DNA of 64,000 bases from Lunularia cruciata (taxonomy: Eukaryota; Streptophyta; Marchantiopsida; Lunulariales; Lunulariaceae): contig OX419762.1 of NCBI GenBank assembly GCA_948567375.1, forward strand, positions 57,207,034-57,271,033. The letters run 5' to 3'. Of the stretch, positions 12,560-25,600 are shown piece after piece. The notes beneath the pieces were generated by a model. That model ran no database searches. It was not told where the DNA came from and saw only the letters and a list, made by a program, of their open reading frames with translations. Both the position numbers and the translations under genes were made by a program. Numbering within the stretch: the stretch's first letter is position 1; every line of letters starts with the position of its first letter.

Positions 12560-13488
12560 CCTGATCATTCTGTTCCACAAACTCCATCTGGGCAACTTGT
12601 CGAGGTCACCCATTCCTAAGTGGACATTCAGCAATCCAATGTCCAACTTGGCAACAATAAAAGCAACCTCCATTTTGTCGTAATCTTTCTCTATCTACTG
12701 TGCCAAGTGGTCTTCATTGGATAGCATCAATCTCCATTGGTACCGGTTCTTCCACTCGTGGTATTGGTAGGTTTTGTGTAGGTCGAGGTCAAGACCAAGT
12801 TGTCACAACTAAGGAATCAAAACGCTTAGCCAATTGCATGGCTTCTTCTACGTTTTGTGGCTCTTGCATGGTCACCTCCAATCTGGTTTGTGACTTCAAT
12901 CCTCGCACAATTCAATCCAGAACTTCACCTTCTTGGATATCTGGAATTTGCATGATGATATTTTGAAATTGTGTGATGTAGCTTCTCACTGAGCCAATCT
13001 ACCTCATTTCCACCAATTTATCTTGTGCAACTCGGGTGGCATTTATAAAATCCCCAAGTATTGCATCCTTGAATCCTGCCCATGTCAAAATTGAAAATCT
13101 AAAATCGACCAAGTATTGCATCCTTGAATTCTGCCCATGTCAAAATTGGTGTAACAATTTGTTGTTCAGCTCTTTCTACTCGGAATCGCCACCAAAGTTT
13201 TGCCACGCCATCCAACTGGCTAGAAGCCAAGAGAATTTTTTTTCGCTTGTCTTGAAGATTGGTGGCTTCAAAGTAACATTCACAGTCAAACACAAAATTC
13301 TCCACTGTGCTTAGAAGATTCTTGCCTTCAAACACCTTGGGTTTTGGAAATCGAATGCGATCTTCTCCATCTCGAACTGGCACTCTGTATATCTGTTCTC
13401 GTCGTTGCTGGTCTCGTTCATCCAACAATCAAGTAAGATACTCGATTTGTTGTTGCATTGCAAGGATAACATCCGGTATTGCCGCCAT
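12560..13488 (-). pseudogene. gag of element A (broken)
   Basis: A start codon at 13488 opens a frame in phase with pol (M-A-A-I-P-D-V), stopped by TGA 20 codons on. The next stretch (13428-13099) carries the plant gypsy Gag core: F-x-G-K at the front, a W-x-x-F spacing, and KLWWRFRVER near its middle. A 55-bp direct duplication (copies start at 13054 and 13109) shifts the frame. Near 12622-12665 a zinc knuckle C-F-Y-C-x4-H-x4-C is readable, so Gag had a nucleocapsid domain. The product would be the structural protein of the cytoplasmic particle. In its present state it cannot be made. Confidence 0.85.
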
Positions 13489-13746
13489 TGCTACTACTCT
13501 ATTCCACTACCCTCAATTTATCTAATTGATTAACACATAGATACAACACGTCCACCATTCTCTATAAGTTACAACTGGAAGTATCAAGGGTTCCTCTGAC
13601 ATGGTGATCATATGTAGAAAATCCTGCCCAAAGCGTGAGGTGATGAATTATATGAAACGATGCTTTGGTAATATCTAGACATGAAAGTCCCAATGGTTTG
13701 GCGGAAGTGGATTTGGTGGTCCATAAATTCCATCCATCCCATTCCT

Positions 13747-13758
13747 GCTCTGACACCA
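13747..13758 (-). other. Primer-binding site of element A
   Basis: Minus strand reads TGGTGTCAGAGC, one base inside the 5' LTR. It resembles the common plant site TGGTATCAGAGC, complementary to the 3' end of initiator methionine tRNA. Elements D and E have TGGTGTTAGAG at the same place. Confidence 0.85.
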
Positions 13759-13863
13759 CTATAAAAGACCAAAACCGAGGAGAGAAATAGGAGAATGGAA
13801 ACTTACATTGGGACACTTGAATGAGGGAAAACTCCGAATGCCTAGCATGAGCTTTGGCTTTGG

Positions 13864-13871
13864 TATTTATA
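13864..13871 (-). promoter_or_regulatory. TATA box of the family-1 LTR promoter
   Basis: Reads TATAAATA on the minus strand, the transcribed orientation of the element, about 20-230 bp downstream of the palindromic modules. The same box is recognisable in most other family-1 LTRs (about 8655, 39755, 51180 and 59560). Confidence 0.7.
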
Positions 13872-14013
13872 GGTAGCATACAAGGCCCTTGAGAAGCTTC
13901 TCAAGAAGCTTCCTCAAGCCGCTTTCTTAGAGTGCAAGCCAAGTTAACTAGGAAGCTTCTCAAGAAGCCGCCTTCTAGAAGCCGCCTACTTTGTGTGCAA
14001 GCTAAGCTAGTTG

Positions 14014-14031
14014 GAAGCTTCTAGAAGCTTC
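14014..14031. promoter_or_regulatory. Perfect four-unit heat shock element in the 5' LTR of element A
   Basis: The 18 bp read GAAGCTTCTAGAAGCTTC, i.e. GAAnnTTCnnGAAnnTTC, the textbook binding pattern for heat-shock factor trimers. It is followed at once by TTCTAGAA. The 3' LTR has the same sequence at 8802-8819. Related GAAgcTTC pairs lie at about 13890-13910, 13950-13965 and 14075-14095. The site is palindromic, so it serves either orientation. Binding is inferred from the motif only. Confidence 0.7.
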
Positions 14032-14190
14032 CTTCTAGAAGCTACTTACTTAAGGTGCAAGCTAAGCTAACCGGGAAGCTTCCCAAGAAGCTTCCTAGAT
14101 ACTTCCGGAATATTCTAGGCTAATTTGTCTTATGTGCTACTTCATGAGCCTGACTGACTTCATCGCTAAACTCCATATTGTTACACCAAT

Positions 14191-14505
14191 GGTACCTTAC
14201 CCATGATGTTTTGAGGTTCCTATAGGAAGATTCTCCAAATATTCTCTTTGTCAAACTTGTTTAACCAACCAAATAGAACAAGGTTTGATATGTGACCAAT
14301 CCATATAACTAATCTAAGGATGGAGCTTGTTGACATATTACCAATCTATGTATTTGATCCAAGGGTGTAGTTGTCTTTGAGTTATCTTCTTTGCTATATA
14401 ATAAAGATAATGTGCTTCTTTGGGGCATCAAGTATTGAGGAATGAAACCTTTTGTTTCTCTAGTGTTTTTTCTCTTGGGTTTTCTCCTATTCTCAAAGTA
14501 TTACA
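14191..14505 (+). repeat. Family-2 solo LTR, right part
   Basis: This is the continuation of the LTR that starts at 8239. It ends at TATTACA, followed by the gag sequence of element B ('atgacatcaatatccattgg'), which matches element A near 12720. Confidence 0.85.
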
Positions 14506-15495
14506 CTCCATTGTATGACATCAATATCCATTGGTGATGGCTCCTCCATTATGTGTTGTGTGTTTGCACGTTTTGTGAAGGTCTAAGTAAAGACCAAGTT
14601 GTGGCAACCAAGGAATCAAAGCACGCAACCAACTCAATAGCTTCTTCTAAGTGTTTGGACTAATGCATGGTTACTTCTAATTTGGTGAGTGATTTCAAAC
14701 CTCTCACAAATCAATCCATAGCTTTGGTTTCCAATATCTTTAAAATCTACTTTATTGTATTAGGAATTAAATGATGTAGCTCCTCCTAGAACAAATGCTT
14801 CAATTTTTCCAATCTTCTTGTGCAATTTGTACAATATTCACCACTTGGAATTGCCCAATCTTTTCACTCTTGAATTTGTTCCATATGTAGATTGGAACAA
14901 CAAATTGCCATTGAGCTTGCTTTACTTAAAATTGCTACCATATTCTTACCACTCTAATTCACTCAAAGCCAAGAGAATTTGCCTTTGCATATCCAAAAGA
15001 TTTGTAGCTTCAAAATAGCATTTATAATCAAACACACAATTCTCTACTACAGCTAATAGATTCTTACCTTCAAATATCTTTGGATTTGGAAATCAAACTT
15101 GATCTCTTTCCTTCTCAAAATACTACTCTCTCTATTTGCTCTTATCATTTACTATCACAATCACTCTCTTCCAAAAATAGAGTAAGGTGCTTAATTTGTT
15201 ATTGCATAGCAATAATATTTTTGAGCATTGCAACCATGACTATTACTCTAGAAAACTACCTACTTGCAATTATCTAAGTCTACTTGGCATACAAGCTAAA
15301 CTAGCCATGAACTTCGTATGCAAGTTACCCATTCCTTGGAATTTATTTAGAAGGTTCACACCAAGAAACTTAAGAGTAATATACCAAGAAAACTTATTAG
15401 ATTCTTTTAGAATATTTTTTAAATTCTTGGTTATATTTAGTTTATTTGACCAATTCATTAGCATTTGCTAACTCGTCTATTAACTCCATATTACA

Positions 15496-16323
15496 ATAAT
15501 CCTTCCATATGCATCATGTTTTAGATGGTGATGATGATAAAAACAACTTTTTTAAATATTATATCTAAAGAGACCAATATCATAAAATAGTCATTTGTAG
15601 AAATTTAGTAGAAATAAGAAATATCTGATTTTTTTTAATATCTTTTATTTTATTTTTAAACTCTAGTCAATAATCAAGAGCTAATTAATAAAAATAAATC
15701 AAAAGACAATGATTTAATTTCTTGGGTTTTTTTATTTTCTATATATATTATTTATTTGATGCATTAAGGATGGCATTTATAAGTTTTACATTTAATGAGA
15801 TCAAATCATAGAAAAACGACAAAGTATGAATTTATAAAAATTAAAATTAAAATTATCTTCATAATACATTACTCTATGGTTTGGATTTTGAAGTAAAACA
15901 CAAATATTTAACAATCAAAACTTCTATGCATTTCATTCTAGCCTTATTACGTTAACTTTATTGTCTAAACCTATAAATTATTGGAGTTTGCATCTTCATC
16001 TTTAGGATTTCCAAACAAAGAACCTACAAATTCCTCAACCACACTCCATGATTTCCAAATCTGCAATTTAAACTTCCACTTGCATATATCCTTAACTCTA
16101 GTTTTACATATGAGCCTATATTTAGCCATCATTTTTGCAATCCTTGTAGCATCTTCCTAGTTCTTGGTACTTAGTGCTTGGCTATGTATGTTTGCCAAAA
16201 TAGTAGCTATTGCAAATAAATAAGATTTTCAATATAAATTTTCAATAATATTAGATATTAAATATTAGAAGATTAAAAATCATCATTCAGAGTTTTAGTA
16301 TGAACAAATCTAACCTCACTAAT
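15496..16323. other. AT-rich region without a gene
   Basis: No open frame with recognisable content and no match to the repeat families of the window. Confidence 0.5.
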
Positions 16324-16693
16324 TATAACAATATGGAGTTAGCACATGAGTTAGTAGAGGCTAATGAGTTAGCAAATAGGCCAAATTAGCCAAGAATTCT
16401 AAGAATGTTCTAGAAGTATCTAGGAAACTTAATGGTATTTTCTAAGTATCATATAACATGTATACCAAGTATTTGGCTTTTATATGAAAACTTCTTGAGA
16501 AGCTTCCTCACCAACTTAGCTTGCACACTAAGAAGATGACTTCTAATAAGCTTCCCAAGAACCTTGTATGTTCCCTGTAAATATTGAAGTCCAAGCTTAC
16601 ACTAGGCACTCTAAGTTTCACTCATTTGAGAATCCCAATGTGATCTTCCACTCCCGTCTTCCATTCTCCTATTTTTCTCCTTTATCTTTTACC
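16324..16693 (+). repeat. Family-1 LTR relic in reverse orientation
   Basis: Begins TATAACAATATGGAGTTAGC and ends 'ctcctttatcttttacc', matching the reverse complement of the family-1 LTR with GAAGCTTC-type modules between. No internal element sequence follows on either side, so it is probably a solo LTR. The flanks (CTAAT and TATAT) no longer match. Confidence 0.75.
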
Positions 16694-19043
16694 TATATCA
16701 TATATTAAAATTCATATATTTTTTTTATCCAGATCAATAGTCTACTTGGGAGTAACATATATCTTTATGATAAATATGTCAAAATTAAGTTATTTAATAT
16801 TATAATATATATATTCATAATTTATTATGAAATAACTAAATTCATATAAGTCTATTTAGGACGATAGATTAGTACTTTTCTAAAATAACTCTACCAATCA
16901 TACCTTACTTTTAGTGGATAATCCCAAACACAATTATTTTTCTAAGATTTATTCAATAAATATTTAAAAAATATGTAAATGTATACAATTACAAACAGTT
17001 TAGGTTTAGTTTAGGGTAATAATTAGTAATAGGTAAATCTTAAAAATAACTGTTATATATATTACAGGTATTTCCTCTACATTATAGAAATAGGTTATTA
17101 CTTTTTAGAACAATTTATCTAATTGGATAAAATAAATATTTTCCTAAAATCATAATAAACCTGACTGAAATTAAGCTAGGATAAGACAGACTAAAGTTTA
17201 GTATAACAATCATTCATGTTTTGGAACTCTATATAAAATTTTATTAGAAAGTAAAGTTAAAGAAGTCTTGTCTTTTCTTTATATTCCTTGAAATTATGAA
17301 AATATCAATATAGAAATAATTAATTTTAAATATGGAAAATCATATTAAGTGCTAAAAATATACTTTATATATAATATTAAAAAAATCCAAACTATATTCT
17401 CATAATGGAAAATATGTATTAATTAAAGCTTCAAAAAATAATTATTATTTTTAACTAATCTACATTAATTTTAAATATCAAGAATTTTAACTCCACTCAA
17501 TCTAATTTAATAAATTTCTTAGGAAAAAATTATTCTTGTTATAGTTAATCTTATTAAAAGTTGGATACTTTTAGTGGATTATATAAGTTTGTAGTCAAAA
17601 CAATGTTACTTTTAGGATTTAGCATGATTAAAAGCTTCTAAATGACTTCTAAGAAAACTTCTCATTTCATAACTTAAACCTCAACCAACTTGAATACAAT
17701 AACACATTCTAAGATTAGACCAAAAGGTCACATAAGCTAATATAATGAGTTCATAATCAATATCTGTCTTTGAGAGCTTGTTATCTTATATACTAATATC
17801 CATAATATCAAACATCTCTTCTCTCTTTGAAAGTAGAAAGATTATGGAAAATAGTTAGACCAAGTATCAATTCATTCATTAGTTTAAATAAAGTTTATCT
17901 TGTTGCTCTATGAGAGCTATTATAAAAATTTTCATTCAATAGTGAGCTTGATGCTCCTTCTTCCTTTATTATTGAATAGCAAATTTCTTCAATATGTATT
18001 ACCAATATCACTTTTGCATCTAATTACTATATTTCCCTTCTTCTCTTTTTAGAAGAGCTTGACTGCAATATAAGTATTGACGCTTATACCACTTCCCTTC
18101 TTATATAAGAGAGTTTTGATCATATGGAATTCCTTTATATCACTATTAAGATCCTTGGGAAAACTTCTATAGAAAGTCTTATTTATATTTGAGTAGATTA
18201 AATTGAATCAAATACAACAGAAGTTGGAAGGAGTTTAAGGAATAGCTATGATAAGGAATAAGAAAGAAATTATTACAGCACGTCAATTGAGCTTAAAATA
18301 GAAATCAAATTACTTTTCATAACCATCCAATCACTTTATTGTTTTGTTGTTGATCTTTACACAATTTCCTTGAATAGAATATAAAGGATACTTAAACCAG
18401 TTCAAACCTTATTTAATAGAAAATTTCTTATAGAACATACTTTACTACCAATATTTAGACCATTTTTCAAATTTCTTCTATAAACTTTAAACTTAAAGAA
18501 GAATAAATTCAATCAGATACAAGAAGAGTTGAAAGTAGTTTAAGGCCTGGCTACGAAAAGCATAAACATAAAGCTTTTGTGTATTCATTTGGGCTAGAAA
18601 GATTGAATAATATGAGGCTTATGTACAAAAAAGATGGGAATAGTTTTTAGTATATAAGTAGTATCTTCAATTAAAAGCCAAATCCAATTTCATATTTGTG
18701 ACAACACTTAGTGTATAATGGAAATTTAATCAATACAAACATGTCTTCTATACACAATAAGCAAGTACTCTCGGCTATAAGGAGCAGACATATTCTCCAT
18801 ACTATAAATAGAGTAAATTTAACTTAGATAAATTTTACCACTTCCAAAATATGTATACATCTCTCAACCATGTAAATGATTTTAAACATGTTGGCTAACT
18901 TAATAAAGGTTTATAGGATTTTCTCATTACAAAAGGAAGATATTATTCACATTAAATTCTTTCTTGCATTTTGAATGTTCTACTTAATGTTTTCCTCACT
19001 TTTATGCTCCTATTGTATGTTTTCCTTTTTGGATATTTTAATA
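16694..19043. other. AT-rich region without a gene
   Basis: Very AT-rich text with no long frame, no recognised repeat family and no RNA gene. Confidence 0.5.
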
Positions 19044-19228
19044 AGGGAATTGTTAAATACACCACACTTTTTACTAAATACACCACACCACTAATTCCAT
19101 GCACTCCATTTTGCCAAGGTCTGGAAAGTGTGGTGTGGTCTTCAAAGTGGTGCGTAGTTATCTTCTAAGAATATTACTCACTAGTTGTGGTGTATTTGTA
19201 AAAAGTGTGGTGTATTTAACAATTCCCT
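19044..19228. mobile_element. MITE with TA target duplication (Tc1/mariner, Stowaway-like)
   Basis: 185 bp with terminal inverted repeats of about 45 bp starting AGGGAATTGTTAAATACACC. The right end is its inverse, and one T is extra in the left arm. TA lies on both sides (19042-19043 and 19229-19230). Each arm contains two copies of AAATACACCACA, so the ends are internally repeated. There is no coding capacity, so it would depend on a transposase encoded elsewhere. A TA duplication points to Tc1/mariner, but the terminal sequence is not the common CTCCCTCC of plant Stowaway elements. Confidence 0.85.
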
Positions 19229-21060
<1,832 letters not shown>

Positions 21061-21170
21061 TGGCGACCGCGTAGGATAACAAGGAGGATGGAAAGACCCC
21101 ATCAAGCCGGACAAGGAAAAAACGTAAGAGGTGGTGTTATGGGGCTAAGCCCCAATAGTATCACTACGAG
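21061..21170 (+). repeat. Direct repeat R1, left copy (gene-island border)
   Basis: A GC-richer segment with 'ggcgaccgcgtagg', 'aaggaggatggaaagacccc' and a short inverted repeat GGGGCTAAGCCCC. A related copy in the same orientation lies at 28361-28470 and a 20-bp fragment at 28081. I cannot assign it to a known family. Confidence 0.6.
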
Positions 21171-22634
21171 AAGAGTAAACTTAGTTAAGTAAGCCCGGTG
21201 ACCATTTTTTTAAATAAAATCATTAGTTCATTAGGAGAGTAATTCGCAGGATACATAAGTCAGCTTTGTGTTCAAATATGTAAAAGCAAATAGAGTAAAA
21301 TCTATGAGAACAGCGAAGTGAAAATTTGGTCACTGTGCAAAAGTTTCATATTTAACGCGTGCTAGTTATGGGTGCTACAATGTTTCTCAATCGATTCTTA
21401 ATTGGGTTGACCTCCGTATCATCGTGAAATTTTGACTTCCTATGGATCGAGCTTCCTCTCTGCAATTTCTGTGAACTCCGGGTGCTAATTTCGGAAATGA
21501 TCTTTGCACGGGATCCGCATTGTGTTTTCTTATCTATTTTGTTATGAATATTGGGTACATAGGATACGGGGTGAGTTGACAATTCTCCTATTTCCAAGTA
21601 ATTGGACAATGTACGTGATCTGGCGAGAGTTTAGGATCTTTTGTAGCACATCACAATACTACTGTGAACCCGTCTCAGACATGCCATAACTTTATTCCAT
21701 CATATGCAGCTTCGTAACTAGATTTAGTTCGATGAAAATACCTTCATTAACCGCAACTATCCTAACTGACCACCTCAGAGATCAAATATGGTAAAAGGCG
21801 TGGCCAACATTCGATCAACTTTGGGGAAATATACATGGCTAATTGAATAGTAAAGTAGTAACAGGTCATCATGCTGCAAGAAAAATGAGCCAAATGAGGA
21901 TATTCCAGAGTTGAATTTCTCCTACGTGTTCAGTAACATCCGTAAGGACGAGACTTTGGCGTCAGTTCAAGCAGCGAGTTTTTTTTCTGATCCCAACTCT
22001 TTTTCCGTAGTTTCCTGATCCCAACTGGGATTTTGTCTCTACTTCCCTCTCAGGCGTTACGCTTGGTACAAATCATGACTTCCTGACATGCATTTCCAAT
22101 GTTAGTTTACGCGTGAAAACCAGTGAAGGGGAAGACAACATCTTGTTTCACTGGTCTATACTAACAAGATCCAGTTTCACACGTAAGGTTGAGCAACTAA
22201 CAATATGCATAGAAGCCTTCCCGGACTAAGATTCGCACTGAGACGGCAAACGCGGGGTAATGTTGCAAAACTTGGGACCTTCTGAGAAACTTGAAAAAGA
22301 TTATCAGTTCCTCCGAGGCGTAGTGGACAATCCACCACCTCCACCTCAATGAAAGAGCCGTGTGACTGCCTTCATACCTCGTGCCTACTCTTTCCTAAGA
22401 TCCACCGATATTGAGGTCACGACCATCAAGACAGTGAATAATGAGTCAACTTACTATAGCCTGTGAACTTCCAGAACTGAAGGGTATCTAACACGAGATA
22501 ATTGGCTAATGGATAGGGCTTCAAGACATGCCCTGGATTCAGATATGCCGCAGCAGACAATTTGCAGTTTACATTCTACTTCTCTACCACCAATTTAGAT
22601 GTACTAGGGTGATAACAAGATAGCTTGGCAGTGT
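21171..22634. other. Downstream flank of the PABN gene
   Basis: Moderate GC content like the gene. No second gene is recognised. It should contain the 3' UTR of PABN (minus strand, below 22635), but I could not pick a poly(A) site with confidence. Confidence 0.4.
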
Positions 22635-25600
22635 CTAGTAATATGGCCTGTATCGCATCGGCCGCCTGAATCTTGGTACTTTCCTGTATTCAAAAACCAT
22701 GGGACATAAAACTACTCAGCCCAACGAAGGGCAACATTAGCAGAAACAAAGAAGAGTAAAGAAGCAGGAACGACCAACGCCAATGGATATGAACTGATGC
22801 CTGAGCAACTACGTAAAGAAGCAGGAAATCGAGATACTATGAAATATGCACACCACATGAGTCAGGATGGAAATCCATAGCGGATACCCACCCATAACCA
22901 TAGGGAGCATACCCATAGGGAGGCGGATAGGGCCTCCTCGGGCGGTACCCAAAATAAGGGTTGAAGCGGCGACCACGAAAGGCCTTCATTCCGGGGACAT
23001 TCGTTCGCTTTGCTGTCACCTGCACGGGAAGGACCGGAGAAAATGTCAAACCTTGTCCGATACTCTGATAATGTAACCTGATCAAGTGGTACGCGAAGAA
23101 GGCAAATGCATTACAAGAACTTCTAGCTACCCAGGCACATTGACTTTGTAAGCAAGTAAAGCAGACAAACAAAAGATATCCAACCATACACCATGAGCCT
23201 GTCTTTGTATCATACTTTGAGCTGACGACCGTGCAGCTCTGATTCGCTAAGCAAGATAGCATTTTGTACCGCCTCAACCTCCAGGAATTCGACGTATGCA
23301 TATCTGGTGAATATAAACGTCAACCTAGATGTCAGATTCTATAATTTGTATGCTGGAAAGTTAAAAGTAGTGGCAAAGAAGCTTTTTCGAGGTACCAGTT
23401 AGGTTCGACACGCAATAAACCCTCTAAATAGCATCAAATTCACAATTGTAACGAAATCTTTATATTAACCTTAAAATGGTAATCTTCCATGAAATACTGG
23501 GGGTAAATAGTCGCCTGAAGCTAACGAGGTGCAGTATGAAAATCGGACGTGGGGTATATAACAGGAGAAACGGACCCTTTCGGCTGTCCAAATTTATCCG
23601 TCAAGATCGTCACGCGATTCACCGTTCCACAGGACTGGAAATGCTGCTGCACTTCTTCAGGAGTGCAGGAGTAGTCAACCTGTAGAACAAAATATAACAA
23701 CCAATCAGATCGTCACTTCAAGAAAGTGACAGCAAACCCCATGAGAGTCTACTTGTGACCTGGACACCATCTTTCGTCAATGAATCGCAGCTTATGTTAA
23801 TGGTCAAGGAGAAGAACGATTCAGTCTAAATTTTTAAATGGTCCGAAGCATGTTGGTATACATTGCCGACAAAAACAGAGCGGGCGTCGGCCTCCTCTCT
23901 ATTAGCTTGCGAGGCTGCCGCACTCGCGGGATCTGCAATGGAGCACCGATGAAATCTTCAGAGTCACAGTAGAATACTGTAAACATGAATGATCTGTCAT
24001 TTTCAACAATACTTAAATTTGTACAGCTATGCTACTGCTAAATATATTATTATGGTTGAAGAACCTAGTTCAAAAGAGACGCATAATAACTAGCTACTTA
24101 ACAATTTGTTGAGCCATCCAAGGAGGCCAGTTGCCTAACCGCCTGAAAACGATTTCAACCAGATCTGAATCACGTTCATCCTTTTTATGTTGACACCTAG
24201 AACCACGAACAAAGAGACCTTTCTGAAAAACTTTTCCATTTGGAGAGGAGAAAGGGCGGTAATTTCCCCGCCTCATAGGTACACACCTTGCACGGCGCTC
24301 ATCTCCTTCTCGACTTTCGCTTGCATGTCTCTTAAAGCGGCAGCTTCCTCTTCCATTTCCTTGAGTCGTTTCTTCATTTCTTCCAACTCCTAATCACAGA
24401 CACCATCACATGAGGAATCAACGAAGTCGGACGGTCAACTTATAAGGTATGCACCAAACGCGACTGCCTATTGCGCCTAAGTAGAACGGGCACAGTCCGA
24501 TCTCCTGATGAAAAGTTCTAGCTCCGCATAGTCACAAATTAATATTCTCACAATTGATTCCACCATAATACGAAACGTTTTCTGAACACTTCGAAGTTCC
24601 CATGAAAAGAAGATGATGACCGTGCCATTGTACATCCAACATAACCACATGCATACTTGTGCGGGAGTTGTAAAGTGTGCCTAGTGACTATATTAAAGTA
24701 GGATTGTGATAATTATGTGCCTTCCCCGGCTCTAACTGCGTGTGCGTACAATATTTGGATGCAAGGAATATACTACTACCACCGAGCAGCGTCACGAGAC
24801 AAAAGCAAAGCTGGTGAGATATGATTCTAGGCATACATAGGAGCAGATTTTTACGCCGTGCATATGGCGGGCTGTGTGACAGCATACAAACCTCTTGATG
24901 TCGTGAGTGAAATTTGGCTCGGCATACCAGATTCCACACAATCTTGACGTACATTGAGCTTTGAGATGGGGAGCCCCAACGTGAACGACAGAAAATTTTT
25001 TAACATCTCATAGGAAATTTTTTTTTAATCTCAATACCCAATACTCGTCCTAACAGACAGATGACACAAGTTAGCAGACAGACGGGCGATCCGAACCTTA
25101 CATCCAGGCTTGTCAAGTTAACCATTTGCTTGCGGTCCCAGGTCGTCTACCAAGCTAAATTGTAAATTATCTGTCCAACAATATAAACTGACAATTTTCT
25201 ACCTGATACAGACCAAATAAATCACTTCAAAACAGGACTTTAAAACTTTAACAACGCGAACCCAAATGAACCGGTAAAGCGCAATCTCGACAACTTTCTC
25301 TTGACCTGATAAACCTTTGATACATTCCTGAAACAGTTTTCCAAATTTGGTCCCGAATTGTCCAATAAGCTTAAGACAGCAGGATAACAACGGGGTAGGC
25401 AATGCATCATAGAGAGAAAAAGCCCTTCGGCAATGATGTTTTCCGATACTTACTGAGTTCAGTAAAGAACTCAGTACACATACACACAATGGTAACTCAT
25501 GTGGCACAGCTTCATAAGCTATGTACAGCTGAGGCATATTATGCACATCCTTCAGCTTAGCACTTTGGGACATGTAAAAATTTACTGCACTTGAGAAAGT

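Larger units (their letters stand above)
8548..14185 (-). mobile_element. Element A: complete family-1 Ty3/gypsy chromovirus, 5638 bp, non-functional
   Basis: Two 426-bp LTRs (8548-8973 and 13760-14185) differ at about a dozen positions by eye. The 5-bp target duplication CCAAT is present on both sides (8543-8547 and 14186-14190). The primer-binding site is complementary to initiator Met tRNA and a G-rich polypurine tract adjoins the 3' LTR. Gag, protease, RT, RNase H, integrase and chromodomain follow in the Ty3/gypsy order on the minus strand. The ancestral gag-pol appears to be one frame from about 13488 down to about 9000. It is inactivated by in-frame stops, a 55-bp tandem duplication in gag and a shift inside the chromodomain. 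It is the youngest family-1 copy here, inserted in a family-2 solo LTR that sits in element B. Confidence 0.95.
13760..14185 (-). repeat. 5' LTR of element A
   Basis: 426 bp. In plus orientation it starts TATAAAAGACC (TG changed to TA) and ends TTGTTACA. It contains three or four modules of about 65 bp, each built round GAAGCTTC-type palindromes, and a TATAAATA box on the minus strand at 13864-13871. It is followed outward by the duplication CCAAT. Confidence 0.95.
3898..15495 (-). mobile_element. Element B: old family-1 Ty3/gypsy chromovirus, interrupted by later insertions
   Basis: The order on the minus strand matches element A, only more decayed. A partial 5' LTR lies at about 15279-15495, gag remnants at 14506-15278, protease near 7685-8000, RT/RNase H at about 5560-6671 and 7254-7670, integrase at about 4560-5560, and a partial 3' LTR at about 3898-4131. 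Both LTR relics begin at the same internal LTR position, so the TATA-bearing third is missing from each. Two family-2 solo LTRs (6672-7253, and 8239-8547 with 14191-14505) and element A lie inside it. Every frame is broken by stops and shifts. The identification rests on collinearity with element A, so it is strong as to family and weak as to exact ends. Confidence 0.8.

Noticed and set aside
22060-22200. Possible inverted repeat around 'cgcgtgaaaaccagtg' and 'ccagtttcacacgt'
   Set aside because: The arms match only in short pieces with several mismatches. No convincing hairpin or element end.
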